Source: Actinomycetota bacterium
GTDB taxonomy: Bacteria; Actinomycetota; Actinomycetes; S36-B12; UBA10799
Assembly (NCBI GenBank): GCA_020637055.1
Contig: JACJWR010000001.1
Location: 62,001-126,000 of the forward strand
Direction of reading: 5' to 3'
DNA length: 64,000 bases
In this document: positions 49,766 through 58,171 of the stretch, piece after piece
Layout: each line of letters opens with the position of its first letter
How positions within the stretch are numbered: the first letter of the stretch is position 1
Made by a program: the position numbers and the translations under genes
The notes under the pieces: generated by a model
Seen by the model: the letters and a program-made list of their open reading frames with translations, nothing else
Databases searched by the model: none
Told to the model about the DNA's origin: nothing

Positions 49766-51178
49766 TCAGTAGGCGCCGCGGCCGGTGATCACGGCCTTGA
49801 GGGTCCGCAGCACGATGATCGCGTCCAGCGGCAACGACCAGTTCTCGACGTAGTAGAGGTCGAGCATCACCGACTGCTCCCAGTCGAGATCCGACCTGCC
49901 CGAGACTTGCCACAGGCCGGTCATGCCAGGTTTCGCCAGCAGTCGCCGGGTCGCCACATCGTCGTAGCGCTGCACGTCGTCGAGCGGGTGCGGCCGCGGA
50001 CCGATCAGGCTCATCTGGCCCCACCAGACGTTGAACAGCTGTGGCAACTCGTCCAGCGAGAAGCGCCGCAACCAGTGGCCCACCCCGGTGACGCGAGGGT
50101 CGCGGGTCATCTTGAACGTCGCGCCGGAGCCGCCGTGTTCGGCCCGCAACTCCTCTCGCCGGGAATCGGCGTCGACGACCATGGTGCGGAACTTGAAGCA
50201 CTCGAAGGTGGTGCCGCCGGCCCCGGCCCGGGTCTGCATGAAGAACACCGGACCCGGGCTGGTCAGTTTGATCAGCGCCGCGAAGATCCCCAACGGAATC
50301 GCCAGGGCGATCAACAGCAGCGACGAGCCGATCAAGTCGATGGCGCGTTTGATGACTCGGGCCGGCCCGGAGAACTTGGGCATCTCGACCCGCACCAGGG
50401 CCATCCCGTTGATCGGTTCGATACTGAGCCGCGGTCCGGCGATGTTCGCGATCTGCGGACTCACCAACAGGGAAAGGTCCTGATCCTCCATCGCCCAGCC
50501 GAGCCGTCGGGGCCAGGCTGGATCCTCGTGCTGTGCGGGGGCGTAGACGATGGTGTCGGCGTCGAGGTCGAGAGCGGCCTTCACCACGACCACCGGATCC
50601 GGATCTGGCGCGTCGGTGAGATCCCAACTGCCGACCTGCTCCATCAGCCCGCCGGACCGGGCGAACTGCTTCTCAAGCTGGGGGTACTGCGCCTGCGCTG
50701 CCACTACGAACACCCGATGCAGCGGATCGCCGCGCTGCAACCTGCGGTGCAGCACATTGCGCATCAGGGATCGATCCGCGAGCAGGAAGAGCGTCCCGAC
50801 CACGGCGCTGAAGAACAGGTATCGCCTGCCGAACTGGGTTCCGGTGATGTAGGCCAGTGACATCGTCAGCGCCACGGTCCACAGACTCGCCAGCAGGACA
50901 CGCCGATACTCCTCGGCACCACCGCCGAGGATCGTGGTCGCGCGGGTCTGCATCTGCCACAACATCAACGGCCACAAGACCATCAGCGACACGATCATGA
51001 ACATCCGCGGGCCGTCGCTGGCCGGGCCCTCGTGGCCGATGTCGAGCACAACTCCCAGCCCCAGGGCCAGCGCGATCGCCACCAAGTCGGCCACCACGAC
51101 GAGGCGGGAGTGGTTGCGCTCCTCGAGCACCACTCGGGCACGACCCACCAGATCTTGGGCGCGGCTGTTGAAGCTCAT
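49766..51178 (-). CDS. Initiating polyprenyl glycosylphosphotransferase (WbaP/CpsE type)
   Basis: A 470-residue protein. There are about four N-terminal hydrophobic helices, a CoA-binding-like Rossmann domain (VFVVAAQAQYPQLEK region), then the phosphoglycosyltransferase core. RAIDLIGSSLLLIALAIPLG is the re-entrant helix, FECFKFRTMVVDAD, FSLDELPQLFNVWWG (catalytic Asp-Glu) and MSLIGPRPHPLDDV the active-site motifs, and KPGMTGLWQVSGRSDLDWEQ the C-terminal signature. It places the first phospho-sugar (often glucose or galactose) on undecaprenyl phosphate. Together with the small PglC-type enzyme at 14 kb, the locus has two initiating enzymes. Confidence 0.95.
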   Translation of the reverse strand: MSFNSRAQDLVGRARVVLEERNHSRLVVVADLVAIALALGLGVVLDIGHEGPASDGPRMFMIVSLMVLWPLMLWQMQTRATTILGGGAEEYRRVLLASLWTVALTMSLAYITGTQFGRRYLFFSAVVGTLFLLADRSLMRNVLHRRLQRGDPLHRVFVVAAQAQYPQLEKQFARSGGLMEQVGSWDLTDAPDPDPVVVVKAALDLDADTIVYAPAQHEDPAWPRRLGWAMEDQDLSLLVSPQIANIAGPRLSIEPINGMALVRVEMPKFSGPARVIKRAIDLIGSSLLLIALAIPLGIFAALIKLTSPGPVFFMQTRAGAGGTTFECFKFRTMVVDADSRREELRAEHGGSGATFKMTRDPRVTGVGHWLRRFSLDELPQLFNVWWGQMSLIGPRPHPLDDVQRYDDVATRRLLAKPGMTGLWQVSGRSDLDWEQSVMLDLYYVENWSLPLDAIIVLRTLKAVITGRGAY

Positions 51179-51197
51179 GCCCGGGCACCTGCACGAC

Positions 51198-52145
51198 TCA
51201 CCCCAGGACTCCCGAGTCCCGGAACCACTCCACCGTCCGCGCCAAGCCGACGTCCAAGTGCACCTTCGGCTCCCACCCCAGGGTTTCCACCGCCCGGGTG
51301 ATGTCGGGCTGGCGCTGTTTGGGGTCGTCGGCGGGCAGCGGCTCGTGCCGCACCTTGCGCCCGCCACCCACGAGGTCGGTCACCCGGGTGGCCAACTCCA
51401 GCATCGACATCTCGTTCGGGTTGCCCAGGTTGATCGGACCGGTCACCTCGTGCTCGGTGGCCATCATCCGAATCAGGCCCTCGACCAGATCGTCCACGTA
51501 GCAGAAAGACCTCGTCTGGGTGCCGTCGCCGTAGACCGTCAGATCACGCCCCTGCAGCGCCTGGACGATGAAGTTGCTCACCACCCGCCCGTCGTCGGGC
51601 TGCATCCGCGGGCCGTAGGTGTTGAAGATCCGCACCACCTTGATCGGCATGTCGTGCTGACGGCGGTAGTCGAAGAACAGCGTCTCGGCGCAGCGCTTGC
51701 CCTCGTCGTAGCAGGACCGCACGCCGATCGGGTTCACGTTGCCCCAGTAGCTCTCATCCTGCGGGTGCACGGTCGGATCGCCGTAGACCTCGGACGTCGA
51801 GGAGAGCAGGATCTTCGCGCCCACACGCTTGGCCAGGCCCAGCATGTTGATCGAGCCGATCACCGACGTCTTCGTGGTCTGCACCGGATCGCGCTGGTAG
51901 AACACCGGCGATGCCGGACACGCCAGGTTGTAGATCTCGTCCACCTCGACGTACAGCGGAAAGGTGATGTCGTGGCGCATCAACTCGAACCTGGGATTGC
52001 TCAGCAGGTGGTGAATGTTGCGACGGGTGGACGAATAGAAGTTGTCCACGCACAACACCTCGGCGCCCTCATCGAGCAACCGCTCGCACAGATGACTGCC
52101 GATGAATCCCGCACCACCAGTCACGAGGACACGCCTATACGTCAC
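51198..52145 (-). CDS. UDP-glucuronate decarboxylase (UDP-xylose synthase type)
   Basis: A 315-residue extended SDR protein. RVLVTGGAGFIGSHLCERLL is the NAD site, YNLACPASPVFYQRDPVQTT is the signature that separates UXS from other epimerases, SSTSEVYGDP gives the catalytic Thr/Ser, and SCYDEGKRCAETL gives Tyr-x3-Lys. RIFNTYGPRM and GDGTQTRSFCYVDDLVEGLI are conserved. It would make UDP-xylose from UDP-glucuronate, indicating a pentose in the glycan. No UDP-glucose dehydrogenase is in the window. It starts at GTG 52145 with a -10-like hexamer so close that the message may be leaderless. 19 nt separate it from the initiating transferase gene. Confidence 0.92.
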   Translation of the reverse strand: MTYRRVLVTGGAGFIGSHLCERLLDEGAEVLCVDNFYSSTRRNIHHLLSNPRFELMRHDITFPLYVEVDEIYNLACPASPVFYQRDPVQTTKTSVIGSINMLGLAKRVGAKILLSSTSEVYGDPTVHPQDESYWGNVNPIGVRSCYDEGKRCAETLFFDYRRQHDMPIKVVRIFNTYGPRMQPDDGRVVSNFIVQALQGRDLTVYGDGTQTRSFCYVDDLVEGLIRMMATEHEVTGPINLGNPNEMSMLELATRVTDLVGGGRKVRHEPLPADDPKQRQPDITRAVETLGWEPKVHLDVGLARTVEWFRDSGVLG

Positions 52146-52152
52146 ACCGGCC

Positions 52153-52158
52153 AGTCTA
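52153..52158 (-). promoter_or_regulatory. Possible -10 element giving a leaderless UXS transcript
   Basis: On the minus strand GGTTAGACTGG places TAGACT at 52158-52153, 7 nt before the GTG at 52145. This spacing is typical of leaderless actinobacterial messages. On the plus strand TAGGCT near 52267 is a candidate for the divergent GT4 gene. Visual matches only. Confidence 0.35.
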
Positions 52159-52309
52159 ACCCTGGGCCACCGGCGGACCCGCGCATTTGGGTCCCGGCGA
52201 AACCGGCGCCCCCCGACCCTGCCCGGGCGGCGGCGCCCGCCACCGCCGGAGCACCGTGATCCGCCGATAGGCTGATCCCCGAACCCCGACGGCTCGGCGA
52301 GGAGGTGCG

Positions 52310-53434
52310 GTGGACAGCATCGATGTGCTGATCGACGACCAGATCTTCCTCATGCACGCCCGGGGCGGAATCTCACGCTACTTCGCCGAGCTGCTGCGGG
52401 AGTTCGACAGCCACCCCGAGTGGGGTATCAACGCCCTCAACAGCGTCCGCTACTCACCGAATCAGCACCTGCGGGAGGTTGATCCGAGTGTCCGGGACCT
52501 GCCGTTCCGGGAGATGTCGCGGCGCTGGAAGGTGGCCAAGCGCCTGGCGCGGTATCCATCGGCGGTGATCGCCTCCAGGATGGCGCCCGACGTCGTGCAC
52601 TTCACCTACTACGACCCCCGGCGGCTGGACATCTTCCCGGGAGTGCCGAAGGTGGTGACGGTGCACGACATGGTGCCCGAACGGCTGCCGGCGGAACTCG
52701 TCGACGGTGACCCCCACCTGGCCAAGCGGGAGTACGTCGAGGCGGCCGACGCGATCGTCTGCGTCTCCGAGGCGACCCGCAACGATCTCTTCGAGGCGTG
52801 GGGGGAGATCACCGACAAGCCGGTGATCGTCACCGGCCATGGTGCGGCCGACCGGTTCAACCCCGGGGTGGCGCCGGCCGAACTCGGCTACCGCTACCTG
52901 CTGCACGTCGGCTCCCGCGATCACTACAAGAACTTCGGCCTGCTCATGACCTCCTACGCCGGCAGCGAAGCCCAATCGGCCGGGGTACGGCTGCTGGCCG
53001 TCGGCGGCGGCCCGCTCACCGCCGAGGAGCAGGAACTCGCCACCACCCTCGGAATCGGCGACGACCTGGTGCAGTTGACCGCCTCCGAGGCCGACCTGCC
53101 GGGGATCTATCGCGGCGCGGAACTGTTCGTGTTCCCTTCGCTGCTGGAAGGATTCGGCATCCCGGTGCTGGAGGCGATGGCCACCGGAACTCCGGCCGTG
53201 CTCGCCGACACCCCGGTGTTCCGCGAGGTGGCCGGCGACGCCGCGGTCTTCTATCCACCGGAGGACCCGTGGGTGCTACGAGCCGAATTGAACCGCCTGC
53301 TCGGCGACGCCACCGCCCGCACCGAACTCGCCGCCGCAGGTGTGCGGCGGGCGGCTGACTTCTCCTGGCGCCGAACGGCGCTGGACACCGCCGAGTTGTA
53401 TCGGGACCTGGTGGCCCGACGGAGCACAACGTGA
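52310..53434 (+). CDS. GT4-type glycosyltransferase
   Basis: A 374-residue GT-B enzyme starting at GTG 52310 behind GAGGAGG. RGGISRYFAELLREF is the acceptor-side glycine loop, DVVHFTYYDPRRLDIFP, then KVVTVHDMVPE, forms the first domain, and ICVSEATRNDLFEAWG the hinge. RYLLHVGSRDHYKNFGLLM starts the second domain and FPSLLEGFGIPVLEAMATGT is the E-x7-E sugar-nucleotide site, typical of mannosyl- and related transferases. It is the first gene of a three-gene plus-strand operon of transferases, divergent from the UXS gene. Confidence 0.92.
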   Translation: MDSIDVLIDDQIFLMHARGGISRYFAELLREFDSHPEWGINALNSVRYSPNQHLREVDPSVRDLPFREMSRRWKVAKRLARYPSAVIASRMAPDVVHFTYYDPRRLDIFPGVPKVVTVHDMVPERLPAELVDGDPHLAKREYVEAADAIVCVSEATRNDLFEAWGEITDKPVIVTGHGAADRFNPGVAPAELGYRYLLHVGSRDHYKNFGLLMTSYAGSEAQSAGVRLLAVGGGPLTAEEQELATTLGIGDDLVQLTASEADLPGIYRGAELFVFPSLLEGFGIPVLEAMATGTPAVLADTPVFREVAGDAAVFYPPEDPWVLRAELNRLLGDATARTELAAAGVRRAADFSWRRTALDTAELYRDLVARRSTT

Positions 53435-54318
53435 ACGAATCCGCGGGCGACGGGCCGTGGCTGTCGGTGGTGACGGTGGTGCGCAACGACGCCGACGCCC
53501 TGCGGCGCACGATCGACAGCGTCGCCACCCAGCAGACCGACCTGCTCGAACATCTGATCGTGGACGGGGCCTCCACCGACGACACGCTGCCTATCGCCCG
53601 AGCCGCCGAATCCCACTCGCCCTGGCTGCGGGTGGTGAGCGCCGAAGACTCCGGGATCTACAACGCGATGAACTCCGGTATCGGCCTGGCACGCGGATCT
53701 CACCTGCTCTTCCTCAACGCCGGCGACGACTTCACCTCCCCGGGCGAGGTCGCCGCGGTGCACGAGGATTGGCGACGCGAGCGCTATGACTGGGGCCGCT
53801 ATCGCGCACGATTCGTCGATGCCGCCCGCAACTCCACCCGACCGCTGTCGTCGGCCGAGTTGGACGTCGACCGTTTCCTGCGTGGGGAGCAGGAGCGGTA
53901 CCACCAGGGCGCGATCATGTCGAAATCGATGCTGGTGCAGTTGGGCGGATTCGACGAGCGCTATCGGATCGTGGCCGACTTCGACTTGATGAGGCGGGCG
54001 CTGTTGGCCGGCTACCGGCCGTGGATCAGCGAGCGGATCATCACCGACTACGACGCGTCGGGCCTGTCGGCGGTGGCCTGGCGGCGGTCGTTGGCCGAGG
54101 AACACGCGGTGCGCTGCGCCGGGGCAGCCCCGGCGGTTCGCGCGTCGTCCACCTGGACCTACGCCCGCCGGGCGGCCGTGATCGCCACGAAACGTTCGCT
54201 GCGCCGGGGCGCCGAGCAAGTGCTCGGGAAGGAGCGGGTCAGCGCACTGCGCGGTGCCGATCTGGCCGCGGCGCCGGAAGGCGCGGAGAAGGCGGAGGGA
54301 TCCCCGCATGGCCGGTAG
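53431..54318 (+). CDS. GT2-family glycosyltransferase (WcaA/colanic-acid type)
   Basis: A 295-residue GT-A protein. WLSVVTVVRNDADALRRTID opens the fold, LIVDGASTDDTLPIA the donor site, DSGIYNAMNSGIGLARGSHL the signature of this subgroup, and FLNAGDDFTSPGE the metal-binding D-D. QGAIMSKSMLVQLGGFDERY, then RIVADFDLMRRALL, is the acceptor-side conserved stretch. It overlaps its neighbours: GTGA with the preceding gene, and the following gene starts 11 bp before this one ends. It should add one sugar in the cytoplasm. Confidence 0.9.
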   Translation: MNESAGDGPWLSVVTVVRNDADALRRTIDSVATQQTDLLEHLIVDGASTDDTLPIARAAESHSPWLRVVSAEDSGIYNAMNSGIGLARGSHLLFLNAGDDFTSPGEVAAVHEDWRRERYDWGRYRARFVDAARNSTRPLSSAELDVDRFLRGEQERYHQGAIMSKSMLVQLGGFDERYRIVADFDLMRRALLAGYRPWISERIITDYDASGLSAVAWRRSLAEEHAVRCAGAAPAVRASSTWTYARRAAVIATKRSLRRGAEQVLGKERVSALRGADLAAAPEGAEKAEGSPHGR

Positions 54319-56158
54319 GACACGTGGCAAAGAGGTGGCCCGCAAAGTGCTCAACTGGCCCGGGGTGGGCCCCGCGGTCGGCCGTGCGGTGGGCCGCCTC
54401 GGACGAGCCAGCGGACGTGCGGCACCGGCCCTCGACAGCGTCTACCGCCGGTTGCCGAGCAGCGCGGGACTGCCCTTCGGCGCCACCGTGGAATCCCAAC
54501 GCCGAGCCCTGCTGAAGTACTACGCGAGGCTGGACCACGACGTCGCGGCCGTGGCCTACCGGCCGCGCATCAGCATCGTGGTGCCCACCTACAGACCGGT
54601 CTACCGATACCTGCACGAGATGCTCGGCAGCATCGCGCTGCAGACCTACCCCGACTGGCAGCTGTGCATCGTGGACGACGCCTCCGGCGACCCGAATCTC
54701 ACCAGGATCCTCGCCGGTTTCGCCGAGACCCACCCGGGCAAGGTGGCTTTCGCCACCCGAGCCGAGAACGGCCACATCGCCGCCACCAGCAACGACGCCC
54801 TGGCCCTCGCCGACGGCGACTACGTGGCCCTGCTCGACCACGACGATCGGCTGTACCCCCATGCCCTGGCCGAGGTGGTGCTCGGGCTCAACGCCCACCG
54901 CAGCCGGGACGGTCGGTACCCCGCCGTGCTCTACACCGACGAGCGGATGATCGACGAGGACGGCGCCCCGATCGGCGAGGTATGGCTGAAACCGGACTGG
55001 ATGCCGTTGCTGCACCTGACCAGCAACTACACCAACCACCTCACCGTGTACTCCCGTGACCTGCTCACCGAACTGGGCGGGTTCCGTTCCGGGTTCGACG
55101 GATCCCAGGACCACGACCTGATGCTGCGGGCCACCGAGGCCAGCGAACAGGCCGGGCTGCCGGTGGTGCACCTGCCGACGATCGCCTACCAGTGGCGCAG
55201 CCACCCCGGCTCGGTGGCGAAGGACCCGGGCGTGAAGTCCTATTCGATCGAACCCGCGATGCGGGCGGTCGCGCAGGCGTGTGAGCGGCGAGGGCGCCCG
55301 GCCAAAGTCTGGCGGGAACCGGGGATTGTGGCGAACCGGATCGACTTCGCCGTCGCGGAGCCGGTCCCGCAGGTCGAGGTCGTGGTACTCGACGATCGGG
55401 CGGCCAGAACACCTGCGGTGGGGGCGGGCAGCTCCGACCAGGTGGGCAGCTACCCCAACGCCGTGGTGCACCGCGTCACGGCCACCGCCGAGCACCCACC
55501 GGCCGAGGTGCTGCAAGCCGCGCTCGACAACTGCGAGGCGCCGTATCTGGTGGTGTTGAGCAGCGAACTCGTCCCGCAGCGCGACGACTGGATCATGGCG
55601 ATGGTCAACCTCGCACAACTGCCGGAGGTGGGCGTGGTGGGCGGGCTGCTGCTGACTGCGGCCGGCGATGTGGCCGCCGCTGGCCTGATCGGCCTGGGCT
55701 CGGCCGGGACGGCGCCGGCGATGGCCGGGATGCCGCCCACCGAAGAGGTGTACCTGGCCTGGCCGGCCAGCATCCACGAGGTGCTCGCGGTGGATTCGGC
55801 CGCGATGATGGTCGACGTCGCCGCCGCCAGGTCCGCCGGCGGATTCACCGCACATCCGGAGTTCGGCTACTTCCACTACGGCACCGATCTCTGCCTGCGA
55901 CTGCGCCAGGCGGGCCTGACCACGGTGTTCACCCCCTACGCCGAGTTCCGATTCACCGGCCCCGAGACCAGCCCGCAGGTCGACCTGGCCCAGCGCAGCG
56001 CTTTGGTGGCCCGCTGGGGGCACGTGCTGGCCGCGGATCCCTACTTCAACCCGGGGTTGGCGCGATCGCCGCAGTTCCGGGTGGACCCCACGCTGACACT
56101 GCCGGAGGTGCCGCCGGTCGTGTTCGACTCCTGGTTGGCCGACGGCCGGATCGGCTGA
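54308..56158 (+). CDS. Large GT2 glycosyltransferase, second domain degenerate
   Basis: A 616-residue protein starting within the end of the preceding gene. ISIVVPTYRPVYRYLHEMLG, CIVDDASGDP, YVALLDHDDRLYPHALAEVV and EVWLKPDWMPLLHLTSNYTN parallel domain 1 of the 652-residue protein at 35181-37139 almost step by step. The second half keeps the outline (VVLSSELVPQRDDWIMAMVN; FGYFHYGTDLCLRLRQAG) but lacks the VIPTKDRP start and the NNDTE acidic motif, so it may be catalytically inactive or changed in specificity. It is convergent with the metallopeptidase gene (12 bp apart). Confidence 0.87.
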   Translation: MAGRTRGKEVARKVLNWPGVGPAVGRAVGRLGRASGRAAPALDSVYRRLPSSAGLPFGATVESQRRALLKYYARLDHDVAAVAYRPRISIVVPTYRPVYRYLHEMLGSIALQTYPDWQLCIVDDASGDPNLTRILAGFAETHPGKVAFATRAENGHIAATSNDALALADGDYVALLDHDDRLYPHALAEVVLGLNAHRSRDGRYPAVLYTDERMIDEDGAPIGEVWLKPDWMPLLHLTSNYTNHLTVYSRDLLTELGGFRSGFDGSQDHDLMLRATEASEQAGLPVVHLPTIAYQWRSHPGSVAKDPGVKSYSIEPAMRAVAQACERRGRPAKVWREPGIVANRIDFAVAEPVPQVEVVVLDDRAARTPAVGAGSSDQVGSYPNAVVHRVTATAEHPPAEVLQAALDNCEAPYLVVLSSELVPQRDDWIMAMVNLAQLPEVGVVGGLLLTAAGDVAAAGLIGLGSAGTAPAMAGMPPTEEVYLAWPASIHEVLAVDSAAMMVDVAAARSAGGFTAHPEFGYFHYGTDLCLRLRQAGLTTVFTPYAEFRFTGPETSPQVDLAQRSALVARWGHVLAADPYFNPGLARSPQFRVDPTLTLPEVPPVVFDSWLADGRIG

Positions 56159-56170
56159 GCGCCCCGGGGT

Positions 56171-56887
56171 TCACCGCAGGTACGCGTCGCAGGCTTCGTG
56201 GCCCTGCTCGATACCGGTCTCGGTCGCCTGCCGCCGCTGGCTCGGGGTGCCGTGGTGCTGCGGATTGTCGAAGGCAAAGTCGCCGGACGCGAACGCGTCC
56301 CGCGCTGCGGCCTCCTCGTTGCCCCCCATCTCCGCCACGATCGCGCCGGAGATGCAATCGGCGAACAGTTCGGTCTTGACCACGGTCTCGGACTCGTCGG
56401 GCCGGTAGCCGCGCTGCGCCTCCCAGGCATGGCCCAACTCGTGGGTGGTGATGGCCAACGCGGCACCGTTCTCCTTGCCGTATCGATCCTGCCCGGCGAG
56501 GAAGTTCAGATCCAGGTACACGGTGTTGTCGCCGGCGCAGTAGAAGGCGTTTCCGGACGTGAACGGGTAGCGTCCGCAGCCGGTCATCACCCCGCCGAAC
56601 GTCTCTCCGAGCGGGATCGTGCGCAGTTCCGGTGCCACGAAGTCCGGCCACCACCCCTGGATCACGGCGACGGCAGCCGCGAGATCCTCGGTGACCACCT
56701 GCTCGAAATCCGCGGAGTCCGCTGCGGCGGTCGATGATGCACCCGTGCTGGCGTCGGTGGCCGCGGGCGCATCAGTCGTCTCGGCGGTGGCCGAGGTTTG
56801 CGGGTCTTCGCCGGACTGCGCCTGGCAGCCGCCGACGGCCAGGACGGCCGCAACGGCGACGATGCCGAGGCTTGACGCGCGTCGCAT
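56171..56887 (-). CDS. Lipoprotein, putative neutral zinc metallopeptidase (YpfJ-like)
   Basis: A 238-residue protein with a lipoprotein signal: a basic start, hydrophobic stretch and lipobox AVGGC at about residues 17-21. A Ser/Thr/Ala-rich linker follows to residue 60. ALAITTHELGHAWEAQRG is the HExxH zinc site and ETVVKTELFADCISGAIVAE supplies the third ligand, as in the neutral zinc metallopeptidase family PF04228. FYCAGDNTVYLDLNFLA is conserved. It would be anchored outside the membrane; the substrate is unknown. Its ATG is 3 bp after the stop of the DUF732-like lipoprotein gene, so the two are probably co-expressed. Confidence 0.88.
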   Translation of the reverse strand: MRRASSLGIVAVAAVLAVGGCQAQSGEDPQTSATAETTDAPAATDASTGASSTAAADSADFEQVVTEDLAAAVAVIQGWWPDFVAPELRTIPLGETFGGVMTGCGRYPFTSGNAFYCAGDNTVYLDLNFLAGQDRYGKENGAALAITTHELGHAWEAQRGYRPDESETVVKTELFADCISGAIVAEMGGNEEAAARDAFASGDFAFDNPQHHGTPSQRRQATETGIEQGHEACDAYLR

Positions 56888-56890
56888 GGC

Positions 56891-57682
56891 TCAGGAACAG
56901 ACGACCGTGTCGATCTGCTCGACGAGGAACGAGGCGGTTTGATCCGGATAGTCGTACTCGTCGGCGATCTGGGTCGCGAGTCGGGCTTGGGTGGTACCCC
57001 GGTCGAGTTCGGCGCACACCGCGTTGGCGAAGGTGTTGGCCTGCTCATCGCTGAAGTCGGAGTCCGAGACGCCGATGATGGTGCGCAGCATCAGCGGCGT
57101 GTCCACGAGGTAATCCACGTTCTCCAGCACCGGCTCGCCTTGCGGGCACATCACCTCCACGGCCGCGGTGATGACGGCTTCGTCGATGGTCGTGTCGGCA
57201 GCAGCTGCCTGGTCGTCCCCGAAGAACGACGCGAGGTAGTCCTGCAAATCGGACACCAGCAGGTTGCTCAAGACCTCGACGCACGAGACCGCACCGGCGT
57301 AGTAGACGTCGGACTCTTTGAACCCACCGAGCGCGGGGTCGTAGTTGATGGCCGACTGCACCATCTCGCGGCCTTTGGGGGCGTACTCCACCCAGGCGTA
57401 TTGATAGGCCCGACCGGAATCGACCGGAAAACTGCCGAGCAGCGGATCGATGTTGCCCGGGTCCTGCACGGGTTTCAGCGGCGGCAGGTAGGGCAACGAA
57501 CCGGCGGCGACCGCCGAGCCCGAGGCACTCGCCGACCCGCTCGGCGAGGCGGTCGGCGAGGTCGGCGCGCTCGCGGACGTCGCACTTGGTGACGCGCTCG
57601 GATCGTCGCTGCCACCCAGCGAGAAACTGCACCCGCCGAGCATCAAGGCGCTCACGGCGGTGAGGGCGAGAACGCGCTTCAT
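56891..57682 (-). CDS. DUF732-like secreted lipoprotein
   Basis: A 263-residue protein; ATG 57682 has GGAGGTGG immediately upstream. Signal peptide with lipobox LGGC (about 15-18), then a Ser/Pro/Ala linker to residue 60. The C-terminal 50 residues (DEQANTFANAVCAELDRGTT and onward, ending TVVCS) have the spacing of the actinobacterial DUF732 domain with its paired cysteines. An earlier Cys-containing segment (AVSCVEVLSNLLVSDLQDYL ... EVMCPQ) could be a second copy. The function of DUF732 is unknown. It is co-directional with the metallopeptidase and the SpoIIAA-like gene. Confidence 0.7.
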   Translation of the reverse strand: MKRVLALTAVSALMLGGCSFSLGGSDDPSASPSATSASAPTSPTASPSGSASASGSAVAAGSLPYLPPLKPVQDPGNIDPLLGSFPVDSGRAYQYAWVEYAPKGREMVQSAINYDPALGGFKESDVYYAGAVSCVEVLSNLLVSDLQDYLASFFGDDQAAAADTTIDEAVITAAVEVMCPQGEPVLENVDYLVDTPLMLRTIIGVSDSDFSDEQANTFANAVCAELDRGTTQARLATQIADEYDYPDQTASFLVEQIDTVVCS

Positions 57683-57708
57683 GTCCACCTCCATCAGTCC
57701 GTCGTAAC

Positions 57709-58077
57709 TCAACCTGCGTCTGCGCGGAGCCAGTCCCACGCGTCGGCCGGGTCGGAGAAGTACTTCACCTCGCGGGCGTAGAACGGCTTGGCCAGCACCG
57801 CCAGCGCCTCATCTGGCAGCGAATCCCCCACGATCGCCATCTTCGTGATCTTGCCGTGGAATTCCTTGCCGAAGGCGAGGTCCGCCCCCCAGGCGCTCGC
57901 CTTCTCCCAGCGGAAGTCGCGCATGTCGCAGAGCAACTCCACGTGGCCGAACTCGGCCACGATGGACTCCAACTCGGGTGTCAACTCCGCGTAGTCGGAC
58001 TTCTCCATGATCTTGGGGATGTGGAATCCCACCACACTGCCGGAACTCTCGGGAAGTTTCTGCGCCATCGTCGTCAT
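57709..58077 (-). CDS. SpoIIAA/STAS-like protein
   Basis: A 122-residue soluble protein from ATG 58077; ATG 58068 is equally possible. Segments KSDYAELTPELESIVAEFGH, VELLCDMRDFRWEKASAW, KITKMAIVGDSLPDEALAVL and EVKYFSDPADAWDWLRAD are typical of the SpoIIAA-like family (PF11964), a STAS-related fold thought to bind small hydrophobic ligands or act in signalling. It lacks the conserved phosphorylatable serine of true anti-sigma antagonists as far as can be seen. 26 nt separate it from the lipoprotein gene downstream. Confidence 0.8.
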   Translation of the reverse strand: MTTMAQKLPESSGSVVGFHIPKIMEKSDYAELTPELESIVAEFGHVELLCDMRDFRWEKASAWGADLAFGKEFHGKITKMAIVGDSLPDEALAVLAKPFYAREVKYFSDPADAWDWLRADAG

Positions 58078-58171
58078 CCCACTCTCACAAACCAAGGTCA
58101 TCGGCAACGACACGCTAGTGCAGTCGGGGTAGTGGCCACAACCGCAACGCCCCGAACGACAAACCTCCGCG

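Noticed and set aside
54239..56023. A 594-codon minus-strand frame
   Set aside because: Antisense to the GT2 gene at 54308-56158, which has clear motifs and overlap with its neighbour.
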